DNA of 32,500 nt. It comes from Mesostigma viride (Eukaryota; Streptophyta; Mesostigmatophyceae; Mesostigmatales; Mesostigmataceae). The notes beneath the pieces were generated by a model, which ran no database searches, had not been told where the DNA came from, and worked only from the letters and a program-made list of their open reading frames with translations. The translations under genes were made by a program, and so were the position numbers. Positions 1 to 8,978 of this stretch are shown in pieces (the stretch's first letter is position 1; each line of letters opens with the position of its first letter). The DNA is taken from assembly GCA_009746045.1 (NCBI GenBank), contig RPFO01001640.1:7501-40000 (forward strand), in the 5' to 3' direction.

Positions 1-345
1 GCGGGGGGTGGGTGAGTCGGTGGCTGCCATACATGCATGCATGTGGGGGGTGGGGGGCGGGGGGGGGGGGGGGGGGGGGGGGGGTGCTAGCATGCATGCA
101 TGGGTGGCTGGCTGGCTGGCTGGCTGGAATGCACGTGGGTGGGTGCGGGTGGGTGGTCGGGGGTGGGGGCAATGCCCATGGGCGAGATTGGTATCTCGAG
201 GCAGCGCTCTCCATGGGAAGTGGATGCCTAGTCGGCTGTTAGGGGGGAAGCTTTTGACGTGGATCCCGCCCAACCCGACACTTGCACACACACGCACACA
301 CACACACACATGACACGCGCGCGCACACACACACACACACATGCT
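1..345. repeat. Low-complexity start of window: poly-G, TGGC and CA tracts
   Basis: A run of 26 G lies at 59-84, a TGGC tetranucleotide tract at about 105-127, and interrupted CA repeats at about 284-341. The open frames across this stretch are Gly/Trp-rich or Thr/His-rich and come from the repeats. I see no gene here. Confidence 0.9.
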
Positions 346-525
346 GAACACGGTGCTGCTCAAACCAAGCACGAGTTGCACCTGTACCATTGCTTTCGAG
401 TGGGGGGAGACGTGGCGCTATTCCGTTCTTCTGACATTCCCATTTCGTGGGCCACTATCATCACCGTCTTCCAACATCGCGCGTGTTGCGGCCGATTCTT
501 GTTTGCTGTGACCGGGGGGCGACAG

Positions 526-2977
526 ATGATGGCAATCAGGCGCAAGCTCCCGAAGCAATTCGAGGAGCCGCCCGCGTCCGCCGTCAACCACTTGGACGAG
601 ATCCCACGTCGTGCGGAGCGGGTAGGTGGAGTGACGAGATCACGAGGGGGCGGGTGAGATCAGTCGCCGCGATGGACTGGTCAGGAGTACATGGCGCGTC
701 CCCTCGCAAAATGCAGGTAGACCACACGCATGTCGGCGCACGGACTGTGGTAGCCGCCGGCAGCACTCGGTAGAGGACAGCGGCGATCCCGTAGTGCGAC
801 GCAAGCGCCCACCCCGTCGGTCATGACAATAGGAGCGGAGCGTTCCGAAGCATTAGCACTACGTGATACGGCACTCTCCAATGGCAAGCAGGACTGCTGG
901 GTTGGGGTGACGCGGTGGCGGGGGTCCACGTGAGAGGCACCCCGCACGCCGATACTGCACACACTCCGCTATATGGTATGCAAGCGGGCCGGTTGGGAAT
1001 AGCGTCGCACAGTGTGTGTCGTGGCTTTGCTGGTGGTGGACCCCGTAGCCAGCGCGGACAGGGTTCCCCATAGCCGGCTTTCTCGTCACACACCTGCGCT
1101 TGGTCACTCGTGCTTGCGGGGGTGCGTGCCCGGTTGGTTCTGTGCAATGGTGTGAGTCGGGGGTGTGAGCCTTGCCCCACGTCCGGCCTAACTCTTGGCT
1201 GACCCCCTTGCATGCGATCCTGTTGCACGGTATGCTGCTTCGGAGTGCCATCCACTGCAGGTGCACAAGCGCAAGGCAACCTTGCCTGACTACTGGTGGC
1301 ACGTGGAGTACGTGGCCGGCACCAGTGCACTTCCCGCCGACGAGAAGGTGACTGGACTCCGGAGGACAAGGGAATTGCTGCGGACGCAGATGGAAGAGGA
1401 CGGCGATCCGGAAGATGACCGGCAAAAGTCCGCGGTAGGTCGCTTGCAGCCGCCAAACGCTCGCATGGGAAGGATCTCGTCCCTGCCCGTTGTCTTGTCT
1501 GCGTCGCAGTACACTCGCCTTTCCCTCTCTCCCCCCCCCCCCCCCACCACCACCACCACCAACCCACACACACACACACGCGCACCACCCTTCCCGCCCG
1601 ACGCCTGATTGCCACCTAACAGCGACCCGCGCGCCCTGATGCCCGGCGTGTGCTTGCTCGACGCACGTGTTTGTCTTCTTTGCATGTGATGGCCGACGGT
1701 GCAGGTGAAGAACCTGGAGGCCAGAATAAAAACTCGACTTGAGTCAGCGCACAAGGCGAAAAAGACCGAGGCGGAGCGCTCGGCTGGTGGCCACCCCGTG
1801 CAGGTGGGACTCCTAGCAAATGCACGCTTGTGGGAACGCAGGATGAGGGGTGGTGGGTGTGGGAGGTTGGGTGTGCTGCCCGTCATGTCCTGGTTCGGCT
1901 GCGCTGCACACACCATTTTCCCCTCGCTAATGCAGCCCCCATTCTGGCGCACCCCCGTCCCACCCGCCCCACCCACCGCGTCGTACCGCGGCTTCTTCTG
2001 CCCAACCGGCGCAGCCACCAGGCGGGGTGCGCAAAGACACCCCGCGTGCGTCGGGTGGACGCAGCAAAGCCGCACAGCGGGTACGTTGCCAGTCCGTACG
2101 TTTGTTTTGGCTGTTTTCGCGTCGTTCTTGTCGACCCTGCACGTTTGCTCGCCTGCCGGCCATATAATGCACCAGCGAGGACTACCCGCCGCACAGGGGC
2201 ATAGGGAGGGGGGGAGGGAGGGAGGGAAGAGAGAGAGGGAGGGAGGGAGGCAGGGAGGGAGGGAGGGAGGGAGGGAGGGAGGGAGGGAGGGAGGGAGGGG
2301 GGAGGAAGGGAGGGAGGGAGTGAGGGAGGGATGGGAGGGGAAGGAGGGGAATGAGGGGACGGAGGGGAAGGAGGGGGGGAGGGGAAGGAGGGGAAGGAGG
2401 GTAGGAGGGGAAGGAGGGGAAGGAGGGGAAGGAGGGGAAGGAGGGGAAGGAGGAGAGGGAGGGAGGGAGGGAGGGAGGGAGGGAGGGAGGAGGGAGGGAG
2501 GGAGGGAGGGAGGGAGGGAGGGAGGGAGGGAGGGAGGGAGGGAGGGAGGGAGGGAGGGAGGGAGGGAGGGAGGGAGGGAGGGAGGGAGGGAAGGAGGGAG
2601 GGAGGGAGGGAGGGAGGGAAGGAGGGAGGGAGGGAGGGAGGGAGACAAGGAAGAGAGAGAGGGAGGGAGGGAGGGAGGGAGGGAGACAAGGAAGAGAGAC
2701 AGGGAGAGAGAGAACGGAGTGCCTGACGGAAGGACGGGGGGCGGGATGTCAGACCACTACCCTCACAAACACGTCCCCCGATCACTACCCTCACAAACAC
2801 TTCCCTCGTTCGCGTGACATGTCCCCACTGATGTGGCCTTGTGACGGACAGGCTGCGCATTCGGTCAGCAAACAACGTGTGACTAGTCCTACGGAGTGGA
2901 CCGCTGGCACCGGGCCCGGCGAAGCGCATCGTGCTGCCGAGAACGATTTCGGCCCGGCCCCCAAACGGGCGAAGCCG
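526..2977 (+). CDS. Upstream exons of the EsV-1-7/nuclease gene (model)
   Basis: Four coding blocks share one logic: each starts after an AG acceptor, ends before a GT donor and keeps phase 0. They are 526-621 (begins ATG ATG, donor gtaggt), 1261-1434 (acceptor ctgcag, donor gtaggt), 1705-1803 (acceptor gtgcag, donor gtggga) and 2852-2977 (acceptor gacag, donor gtacgt). Joined to the exon at 4298 they give an uninterrupted protein of about 926 residues. The N-terminal 165 residues are charged and Lys/Arg/Glu-rich. The third block looks helical and the fourth ends in a basic PKRAKP stretch that could be a nuclear localisation signal. I recognise no domain in this part. ATG 526 is the first usable start, but an earlier exon, or one between 622 and 1260, cannot be excluded. 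Phase agreement across four junctions is the main support; no transcript is available. Confidence 0.5.
1531..1581. repeat. Intronic C run, ACC and CA microsatellites
   Basis: A 15-C run at 1531-1545, ACC triplets to about 1562 and CA dinucleotides to about 1580 lie inside the predicted intron 1435-1704. Confidence 0.85.
2203..2711. repeat. GGGA microsatellite in intron
   Basis: About 500 bp of (GGGA)n with GGAAG and GGGGAA variants fills the predicted intron 1804-2851. On the plus strand it is a dense series of G3 and G4 tracts, so G-quadruplex formation in DNA or pre-mRNA is possible. It is open in several frames on both strands (Arg-Glu-Gly, or Leu-Pro-Pro-Ser on the other strand); these frames are repeat artefacts. 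Confidence 0.95.
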
Positions 2978-2985
2978 GTACGTGA

Positions 2986-4270
2986 CACGTGCACACGTGG
3001 GTGGTGGATGGCCCGCGCTGGTGTGGGTGCTGGCATGCGCCCGGGCATCGGCGTGCCGTGGCATGCCCGGGCGTGGATACTGGCCGGCGTGGACGTGGTG
3101 GTGGATGGCATGCGAGGGCGTGGTTGAGGGCCCGCGTGGGCGTGGTGGTGGATCAGGCACGGGGGGCATGGGGTAGGGCCAGCGCGGGCGTGGCTGTGGG
3201 CGTGCGAGGGCCCGGGGGTTGCTAGAATGCCTGGGCAGGGTGGATGGCACGCGCGGGTGCCGCCGATGGCATGCGTGGGCGCGGTGGTTGGTGGGCGTGG
3301 TGGCGGAGGGTGGCGTCCGTGGGTGTGGCGGTGGATTCCATTCGCGGGTGTGGTGGCTGATGGCACGCGCGGGCATGGTTGTTGGCGGCGTGCGTGGGAA
3401 TGAAGGTTCGTGCCACGCGCGGGCATGATGGCTGGTGGGAGGGGGGAGGGGGGGGGGGGGATGCTGGGGTGTGTGCTTTGTGGTTGCCGACAATCATGGG
3501 TGTGGATACTGGCCTGCGTGGGCGTGGTGGTCGAGGGCGTGCGTGGGCCTATTGTTGATGGCATGCGTGGTCTGGGGGTGGCATGCGTGGGCGCGGTGGA
3601 TGGCACATGTGCGCCGCGTGGTTGATGGCACGCGTGGGTGTACTTGCTGGCGTGCGTGGACGTGGTGGTCAACGGCATGCACGCGTGTGTGGCTGGTCCC
3701 ATACGTGTGCGTGGTTGTTGGCACACGTGGGCGTGGTTGCTGTCACGCACGGGCGTGGTGGTGGATGGCATTCGTGGACACCGCGGTTTGTTGCATGTGT
3801 GGGCCTGGAGGTCGGTGGTGTGCGTGGGTATGGCGATTGATGGCCCGCGGGGGGACCGTAGCTGATGGCATGCATGGACATGTGGGTCACTGGCACGCGG
3901 TGATGTGGTTGCTGGCATGCGTGGGCGCGGTGGGTGGTGGCAGTGGCGGCGGTGGACGTCATGCGTGGGTGTCATGATGGATGGCATGCGCGGGTGTGCC
4001 GGTGGATGGCATGCGTGGGTGGTGTGGTGGGTGGCGTCCACGGGGGGCCTGCATGGGTGGCCGGCGCGTCGATGCCGTGGGTGGCATCCGCGGATGTCTC
4101 ACATGGCATGCATTGGTGTGTTGGTTGCTGGCGCGCGTGCGTGTGGTGGTGGGTGGCCTGCGTGGGCGTGGTGGGTGGCCTTGTTGGGCGCGTGGGCGTG
4201 GTGGGCAGGGGCACGTGGTGGTGGGAGACGCGCCGCCGTCACTTACCCACGCTCTTTTCGCGGGCCCCGC
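2986..4270. repeat. Degenerate GTG-rich minisatellite filling an intron
   Basis: Roughly 1.3 kb is made of imperfect units of about 23-27 bp built on ggcatgcgtgggcgtggtgg-like words. It occupies the predicted intron 2978-4297. Bias against stop codons makes it open in several frames on both strands (Trp/Gly/Val-rich or His/Pro/Thr-rich). I regard none of these as genes. Confidence 0.85.
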
Positions 4271-4297
4271 GGTGATGTCGTAAAACACTGTGTGCAG

Positions 4298-6583
4298 AAT
4301 GGGACGCGCCGGATTGGCGAGCCGGGCAGGAACCACGCCGAGGATGGCATGGTGGACGTGGTGCATCCCGGGTGCCAACACCCGCCCGGGTGTGGTGCGC
4401 GACCCTCGTTTGCGGAGCGCGGCGCCAAGAAAGGCAGGTTCTGCAAGGAGCACGCCGCGCCGGACATGGTGGACGTGGTGCATCCCAGGTGCCAACACCC
4501 GCCCGGGTGTGATGCGCAACCCTCGTTTGCGGAGCGCGGCGCCAAGAAAGGCAGGTTCTGCAAGGCGCACGCCGCGCCGGACATGGTGGACGTGGTGCAT
4601 CCCAGGTGCCAACACCCGCCCGGGTGTGATGCGCGACCCTCGTTTGCGGAGCGCGGCGCCAAGAAAGGCAGGTTCTGCAAGGCGCACGCCGCGCCGGACA
4701 TGGTGGACGTGGTGAATCCCATGTGCCAACACCCGCCCGGGTGTGATGCGCGACCCTCGTTTGCGGAGCGCGGCGCCAGGAAAGGCAGGTTCTGCAAGGC
4801 GCACGCCGATCCGGACATGGTGGACGTGGTGAATCCCAAGTGCCAACACCCGCCCGGGTGTGATGCGCGACCCTCGTTTGCGGAGCGCGGCGCCAGGAAA
4901 GGCAGGTTCTGCAAGGCGCACGCCGATCCGGACATGGTGGACGTGGTGACTCCCAGGTGCCAACACCCGCCCGGGTGTGATGCGCACCCCTCGTTTGCGG
5001 AGCGCGGCGCCAAGAAAGGCAGGTTCTGCAAGGCGCACGCCGCGCCGGACATGGTGGACGTGGTGAATCCCAGGTGCCAACACCCGCCCGGGTGTGATGC
5101 GCACCCCTCGTTTGCGGAGCGCGGCGCCAAGAAAGGCATGTTCTGCAAGGAGCACGCCGCGCCGGACATGGTGGACGTGGTGCATCCCAGGTGCCAACAC
5201 CCGCCCGGGTGTGATGCGCAACCCTCGTTTGCGGAGCGCGGCGCCAAGAAAGGCAGGTTCTGCAAGGCGCACGCCGCGCCGGACATGGTGGACGTGGTGA
5301 ATCCCAGGTGCCAACACCCGCCCGGGTGTGATGCGCACCCCTCGTTTGCGGAGCGCGGCGCCAAGAAAGGCATGTTCTGCAAGGAGCACGCCGCGCCGGA
5401 CATGGTGGACGTGGTGCATCCCAGGTGCCAACACCCGCCCGGGTGTGATGCGCAACCCTCGTTTGCGGAGCGCGGCGCCAAGAAAGGCAGGTTCTGCAAG
5501 GCGCACGCCGCGCCGGACATGGTGGACGTGGTGCATCCCAGGTGCCAACACCCGCCCGGGTGTGATGCGCGACCCTCGTTTGCGGAGCGCGGCGCCAAGA
5601 AAGGCAGGTTCTGCAAGGCGCACGCCGATCCGGACATGGTGGATGTGGTGACTCCCAGGTGCGAACACCCGGAAGGGTGTGAGGCGTATGCGGGATGGGG
5701 CGACGTGGGTAAACGCGCCGTCCACTGCGCGAAGCACAAGGAAGACACCGCCGTCCCTGAGCCGCGACAACGGTGCAAGGCGGAGGCATGCGAGGCCGTG
5801 GGCACGTACGCGGACCCGGATCGTGGCGAGCGCTTCTGCGACGCCCACGCAGAGGCGGGCCACTGGCGGCTGACGGGCATGTGCGACGACTGTGGTCTAC
5901 ACTGGGAGTGGAGATCGGGGGTGCCCGTGGTCCTTACCCCAGCAGAGGGCAAGATCGCGGGCCAGCGACGACCCCTTCGCAGCCGCTGCGTGTACTGCGA
6001 CCCCGTCGTGTTCAACAATCATCGACACCGCGAGGAGTGGAAGGTGGCCGCTGCCCTAGAGAAGGTGCGCATCGCCCGGTGGACGCTGGTGCACGACCGG
6101 CGGATCAACGGCGGCGAGTGCGTGGCGAGCCGGCCGGATTTCATCATATACACGGATGGTGCCCACGTCGTCATCGTCGAGGTCGACGAGCACCAGCACC
6201 GCTCGTACGACCAGTACTGCGAGCTCGTGCGGCTGTTCAACCTCGGACAGTCGTGCGAGGGGCTGCCGCTGCTGGTCATCAGATACAACCCCCACTCGTA
6301 CCGCAGCTCCGGGGGGGAACTCGTCCACGGGGGGACCGATGCCAGCGACGAGCAGCGACAGGCCGTGCTGCTGTCGTACGTGACGGCGCTGCTGGACAAC
6401 GCATACAACCCCCACGAGCGCAAACCGCAAGCGCACTGCCGAGCAGTGAAGCTTTTCTACGATGGATGGGATGACGACGCCATGACCGTGCCCACCGACA
6501 AGGGGCCCCACTGGCTGGACATCCAGCTAGTCGACAAGCCCTACGAGATCGCCTGCCTGGCGAATGCGGCGCCCGAGCCGTAG
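4298..6583 (+). CDS. EsV-1-7 repeat protein with C-terminal PD-(D/E)XK (Vsr/DUF559-like) nuclease domain, terminal exon
   Basis: In the 926-residue spliced model this exon supplies residues 166-926. Residues 191-619 are eleven repeats of C-x5-C-x16-C-x2-H-x12, 39 residues each; canonical EsV-1-7 repeats are C-x4-C-x16-C-x2-H-x12. Diverged repeats follow from Cys620 and Cys658. Next come two Cys pairs, CDDC (694-697) and CVYC (729-732), which could bind one metal. The C-terminal part has a RPDF motif (Asp779), a hydrophobic strand, then EVDEHQH (793-799) and a later LLVIRYNP strand. This D...ExD..QH pattern is that of DUF559/Vsr-type nucleases of the PD-(D/E)XK fold. EsV-1-7 repeats occur in the Ectocarpus developmental protein IMMEDIATE UPRIGHT and in phaeovirus EsV-1; their biochemical role is not settled. 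DNA binding by the repeats plus nicking or cleavage by the C-terminus is my inference. The exon starts after tgtgcag; the ATG at 4349 would be a fallback start. The stop is TAG at 6581-6583. Confidence 0.8.
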   Translation, partial: NGTRRIGEPGRNHAEDGMVDVVHPGCQHPPGCGARPSFAERGAKKGRFCKEHAAPDMVDVVHPRCQHPPGCDAQPSFAERGAKKGRFCKAHAAPDMVDVVHPRCQHPPGCDARPSFAERGAKKGRFCKAHAAPDMVDVVNPMCQHPPGCDARPSFAERGARKGRFCKAHADPDMVDVVNPKCQHPPGCDARPSFAERGARKGRFCKAHADPDMVDVVTPRCQHPPGCDAHPSFAERGAKKGRFCKAHAAPDMVDVVNPRCQHPPGCDAHPSFAERGAKKGMFCKEHAAPDMVDVVHPRCQHPPGCDAQPSFAERGAKKGRFCKAHAAPDMVDVVNPRCQHPPGCDAHPSFAERGAKKGMFCKEHAAPDMVDVVHPRCQHPPGCDAQPSFAERGAKKGRFCKAHAAPDMVDVVHPRCQHPPGCDARPSFAERGAKKGRFCKAHADPDMVDVVTPRCEHPEGCEAYAGWGDVGKRAVHCAKHKEDTAVPEPRQRCKAEACEAVGTYADPDRGERFCDAHAEAGHWRLTGMCDDCGLHWEWRSGVPVVLTPAEGKIAGQRRPLRSRCVYCDPVVFNNHRHREEWKVAAALEKVRIARWTLVHDRRINGGECVASRPDFIIYTDGAHVVIVEVDEHQHRSYDQYCELVRLFNLGQSCEGLPLLVIRYNPHSYRSSGGELVHGGTDASDEQRQAVLLSYVTALLDNAYNPHERKPQAHCRAVKLFYDGWDDDAMTVPTDKGPHWLDIQLVDKPYEIACLANAAPEP
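4373..5659 (+). repeat. 117-bp coding tandem array, 11 copies
   Basis: Units start at 4373, 4490, 4607, 4724, 4841, 4958, 5075, 5192, 5309, 5426 and 5543; a diverged unit starts at 5660. Each encodes one EsV-1-7 repeat. Variation is confined to a few positions: D-A-(Q/R/H)-P, (K/R)KG(R/M)F, K(A/E)H, A(A/D)PD and (H/N/T)P(R/M/K). Units 7+8 (5075-5308) and 9+10 (5309-5542) differ by one nucleotide, so a 234-bp double unit was duplicated recently. The array keeps all six frames largely open, which produces long mirror frames on the minus strand. Confidence 0.97.
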
Positions 6584-6599
6584 CTGGCGCGTCGCGCAT

Positions 6600-7535
6600 G
6601 TTGGGTTGGCCTGTCACACGCTCGTGGATGTAGACCGACCGGTTTGGTTGTGCTGAACACCGGCCTCTTGTAAACCACACATGTGCCGAGATGGCTGTCC
6701 TGATGCCTGCGAAAACGCCTAAATGGAGGACGCTGGGACCGTATATCTAACCCCTAAATGGGCAGAATTACTGCCGATAAATCGGCTGGATCTTCACAAT
6801 TTTGCAAACCAGATGCCATCCAACCCACCCATATCCAATGGCTGTCCTTGGGGGCCAAGCATGTCCATGAGTTGCCCTTCGGGTTGGTATATCACAACCT
6901 TACATATATGCAGGGTAGGCCATGTATAACTGCCGTCAAAGTCAGGGGGGTCAAGACGAGCGTTTTCATTTTTGGTAGAATGTGCATTTTGAGTTATGTT
7001 GTAAGAGCTAGGCACCTACCACTTCAGGGATGATAAACAATTAGTTGCTGAACAGTTTGAGCCATTGGGGTCATCATTTGGGTGGGTATACCAGCAGTTA
7101 CACCCAGTACAGCCCATAGGGGTACCGTTGGTAAAAAGCAACCAAGGGGGTAGGAGTGGGCATACTACCTACTAATACCTACTAATATGGCCCCCAACCA
7201 TGCCACACAATACATTTCCCTTCCACAATGATGGGGAAACATAACTGCATCATCACACTGCCCTTACATGGCACCTATGTGCAGGTGCCACCTTGTCCAT
7301 GCACGTAGGTAACGTGGTACGGATACCCTACGCAAGGCATGCATTCTAGGAGGCAGCCACCAACAAACTAGTGATTTTAAGCCTATTTCAGCCTGCCCTA
7401 GCAAGGATAAACTAGGCCTAAGCTGCTATAGCTTGCCAGGTGATGGCCAGCACACCTGGTGGCACATGCTGACAATGGGAAGCTTCTACTCACCGGTTAC
7501 ATGCTTGATGATGCCACAGAGACCAGCCATGGTCC
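6600..7535. other. No gene recognised, AT-richer intergenic stretch
   Basis: Base composition shifts from GC-rich to near even. The open frames here are short and none has a recognisable motif or good splice context. A short local repeat (cctactaata) occurs twice near 7168-7185. Confidence 0.6.
6669..6673 (+). terminator. Possible TGTAA polyadenylation signal
   Basis: A TGTAA pentamer lies about 85 nt after the stop codon of the EsV-1-7/nuclease gene. TGTAA is the usual signal in green algae. One pentamer is weak evidence by itself. Confidence 0.3.
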
Positions 7536-7632
7536 AACCGAAAAGCAGGCAGCTATGGTGGGTGTCGTTACTCCTCTGTTGACGAACGGGTTTGAACCGA
7601 AAAGCAGGCAGCTATGGTGGGTGTCGTTACTC
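7536..7632. repeat. 38-bp direct repeat, two copies
   Basis: The segment 7536-7573 recurs at 7595-7632 with a 59-bp offset and no difference that I can see. Both copies read in one frame as NRKAGSYGGCRYS. The second copy continues as an acidic/His-rich frame to a stop near 7700. It may be a duplicated piece of coding DNA. Confidence 0.85.
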
Positions 7633-7870
7633 ACTGAAGCATTTTGACGAGCATTTTGCTACTGGCGTGTGCCACGTCGACCATCGGGCAAACTTCCATT
7701 TCCCGTAACGCCTCGAAGAAATACCAAACACACGTGAGTTACGTTCAAACACGCCAATGCAGCGCATGTTTACCACACACCCGACCGCATGATGCTTTCA
7801 TGGCACTCGCTCGTCTACTCGTTACGACGGACTCGGTTTCATCAATTACTTGCACCGTTGCCCAGTGTAG

Positions 7871-8023
7871 ACGCGGTTGACTCGGACCGTAAAGAAAATT
7901 GTTCAACGCTATGCGTTCACGGTCGTCGACAAGGCCGGGTTGTACAGCCCCAGCAGGCACTACAGATTCCATACATCCGGCGGGGTCGATTATGGATTCT
8001 ACCGTTTGTTGACAGAATCCTGA
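7871..8023 (+). CDS. Possible terminal exon, unknown protein
   Basis: After an AG at 7869-7870, a 50-codon frame runs to TGA 8021-8023. Its composition looks protein-like, with KKIVQRYAFTVVDKAG followed by Tyr/Phe/Gly-rich residues. The same frame upstream contains other protein-like pieces (about 7600-7700 and 7800-7870) broken by stops at about 7700, 7791 and 7868. This suggests either several small exons or a decayed gene. The last bases overlap the first copy of the palindromic repeat that begins near 8002. I do not recognise the family. Confidence 0.3.
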   Translation, partial: TRLTRTVKKIVQRYAFTVVDKAGLYSPSRHYRFHTSGGVDYGFYRLLTES

Positions 8024-8517
8024 AACGCACGTGGCGGTTGCCCATTGATCAACCTACGACGATCGTCGTAGGTTGGTATATGGGCAGCCGCCACGTGCAG
8101 GGGAATAACTTTAGCCGAACCTGTCCGGCCGGCCACAGCAACTATATTAAAAACCAACAGAGAATACCTGCTTGCATTGGAGGCACTATGCACTCCACCC
8201 TATGTACTCTTGGAGTACATAGTCCGGAGTACATAGTCACTCCTTCCTATGTAATACGGACGTGTCTCACCGCGTCGGCAGTCCCCTGTTCGGAAATCCC
8301 GGAGCATATGTACTCCGGACTATGTACTCTTGGAGTACATAGTGTGCCACCCTATGTACTCTTGGAGTGCTTAGTGTGGAGTACATAGTCATTCCTTCCT
8401 ATGTAACACGGTTTGTTGACAGAATCCTGAAATGCACGTGGCGGCTGCCCACTGACCAACCTACGACGATCGTCGTAGGTTGGTCCATTGGCAGCCGCCA
8501 CGTGCAGGGGAATAACT
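8002..8517. repeat. Duplicated palindromic element with nested hairpins
   Basis: Segment 8002-8109 recurs at about 8404-8517 with a few substitutions. Each copy contains a perfect 26-nt palindrome (8050-8075 and 8457-8482, core acgacgatcgtcgt) inside an outer inverted pair: 8027-8044 with 8081-8098, and 8434-8451 with about 8488-8505. Between the copies, the hairpin word tatgtactc-ttg-gagtacata occurs at 8201-8221, 8321-8341 and, degenerate, about 8353-8373. Inverted partners around tccggagtac also lie there. This resembles a miniature inverted-repeat element or foldback cluster; no target-site duplication is evident. Confidence 0.85.
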
Positions 8518-8978
8518 GTGGACACGCCGAAGCTTTATGGGCGGTGTGCGCGCGTTACGCCCGTTAGTATTACCTAGCGATAAGAGCGCCGCGCCTGCCT
8601 CGCAGCAGTGGTTTCCATGTACCATCCACGTGGCACAGGTGTGGCTGGAACTTGGAAGATTGGGAATTTTGCGCGTGATTCTTTTTCATCGCCCAGTCCA
8701 GAGGAAATCGGCAAAAAAGGCATCGGTGTGCGCGGAGCGTGGCATGATTGATTCGCCGATTCGGAATTTCGATTGTGGCAACATACTGGAGAAGCTCTGG
8801 AGGCATATTTGGAGGCGTTCGCATTGCAAAATTTACCCTGGTGATTTCGAAACGTCGTCGATTGTGTACTCTAGGCAATTGTTGCACCATGATTATGTTG
8901 AGCTTTTGTAGTCCCCTGCTGAATTCGGCAACGTGAGCAGTAGGTAACGTTTTATGTGATTGACACCCGAGAGGAAAG
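8518..8978. other. No firm gene
   Basis: Frames of 60-124 codons overlap here on both strands, but none has a recognisable motif and their compositions do not separate a real frame from its shadow. The stretch also serves as the upstream region of the gene starting at 8979. Confidence 0.5.

Noticed and set aside
664-716. Extra exon ending ATGCAG|gtagac upstream of the EsV-1-7 gene
   Set aside because: No acceptor gives a phase compatible with the exon ending at 621; left out of the model.
1290-4041. Minus-strand frames of 416-536 codons rich in Leu-Pro-Ser or His-Pro-Thr
   Set aside because: They are translations of the GGGA and GTG-rich repeats and cross predicted plus-strand exons.
3905-4297. 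N-terminal extension of the EsV-1-7 protein by the open frame upstream of 4298
   Set aside because: The codons come from a degenerate GTG-rich minisatellite and are Trp/Gly/Val-rich; a good AG acceptor at 4296-4297 and phase agreement with the upstream exons favour an intron.
3959-6018. Long minus-strand open frames (516-634 codons) across the EsV-1-7 array
   Set aside because: They mirror the 117-bp coding repeat, have no domain sense, and only the plus frame gives the Cys/His pattern and nuclease motifs.
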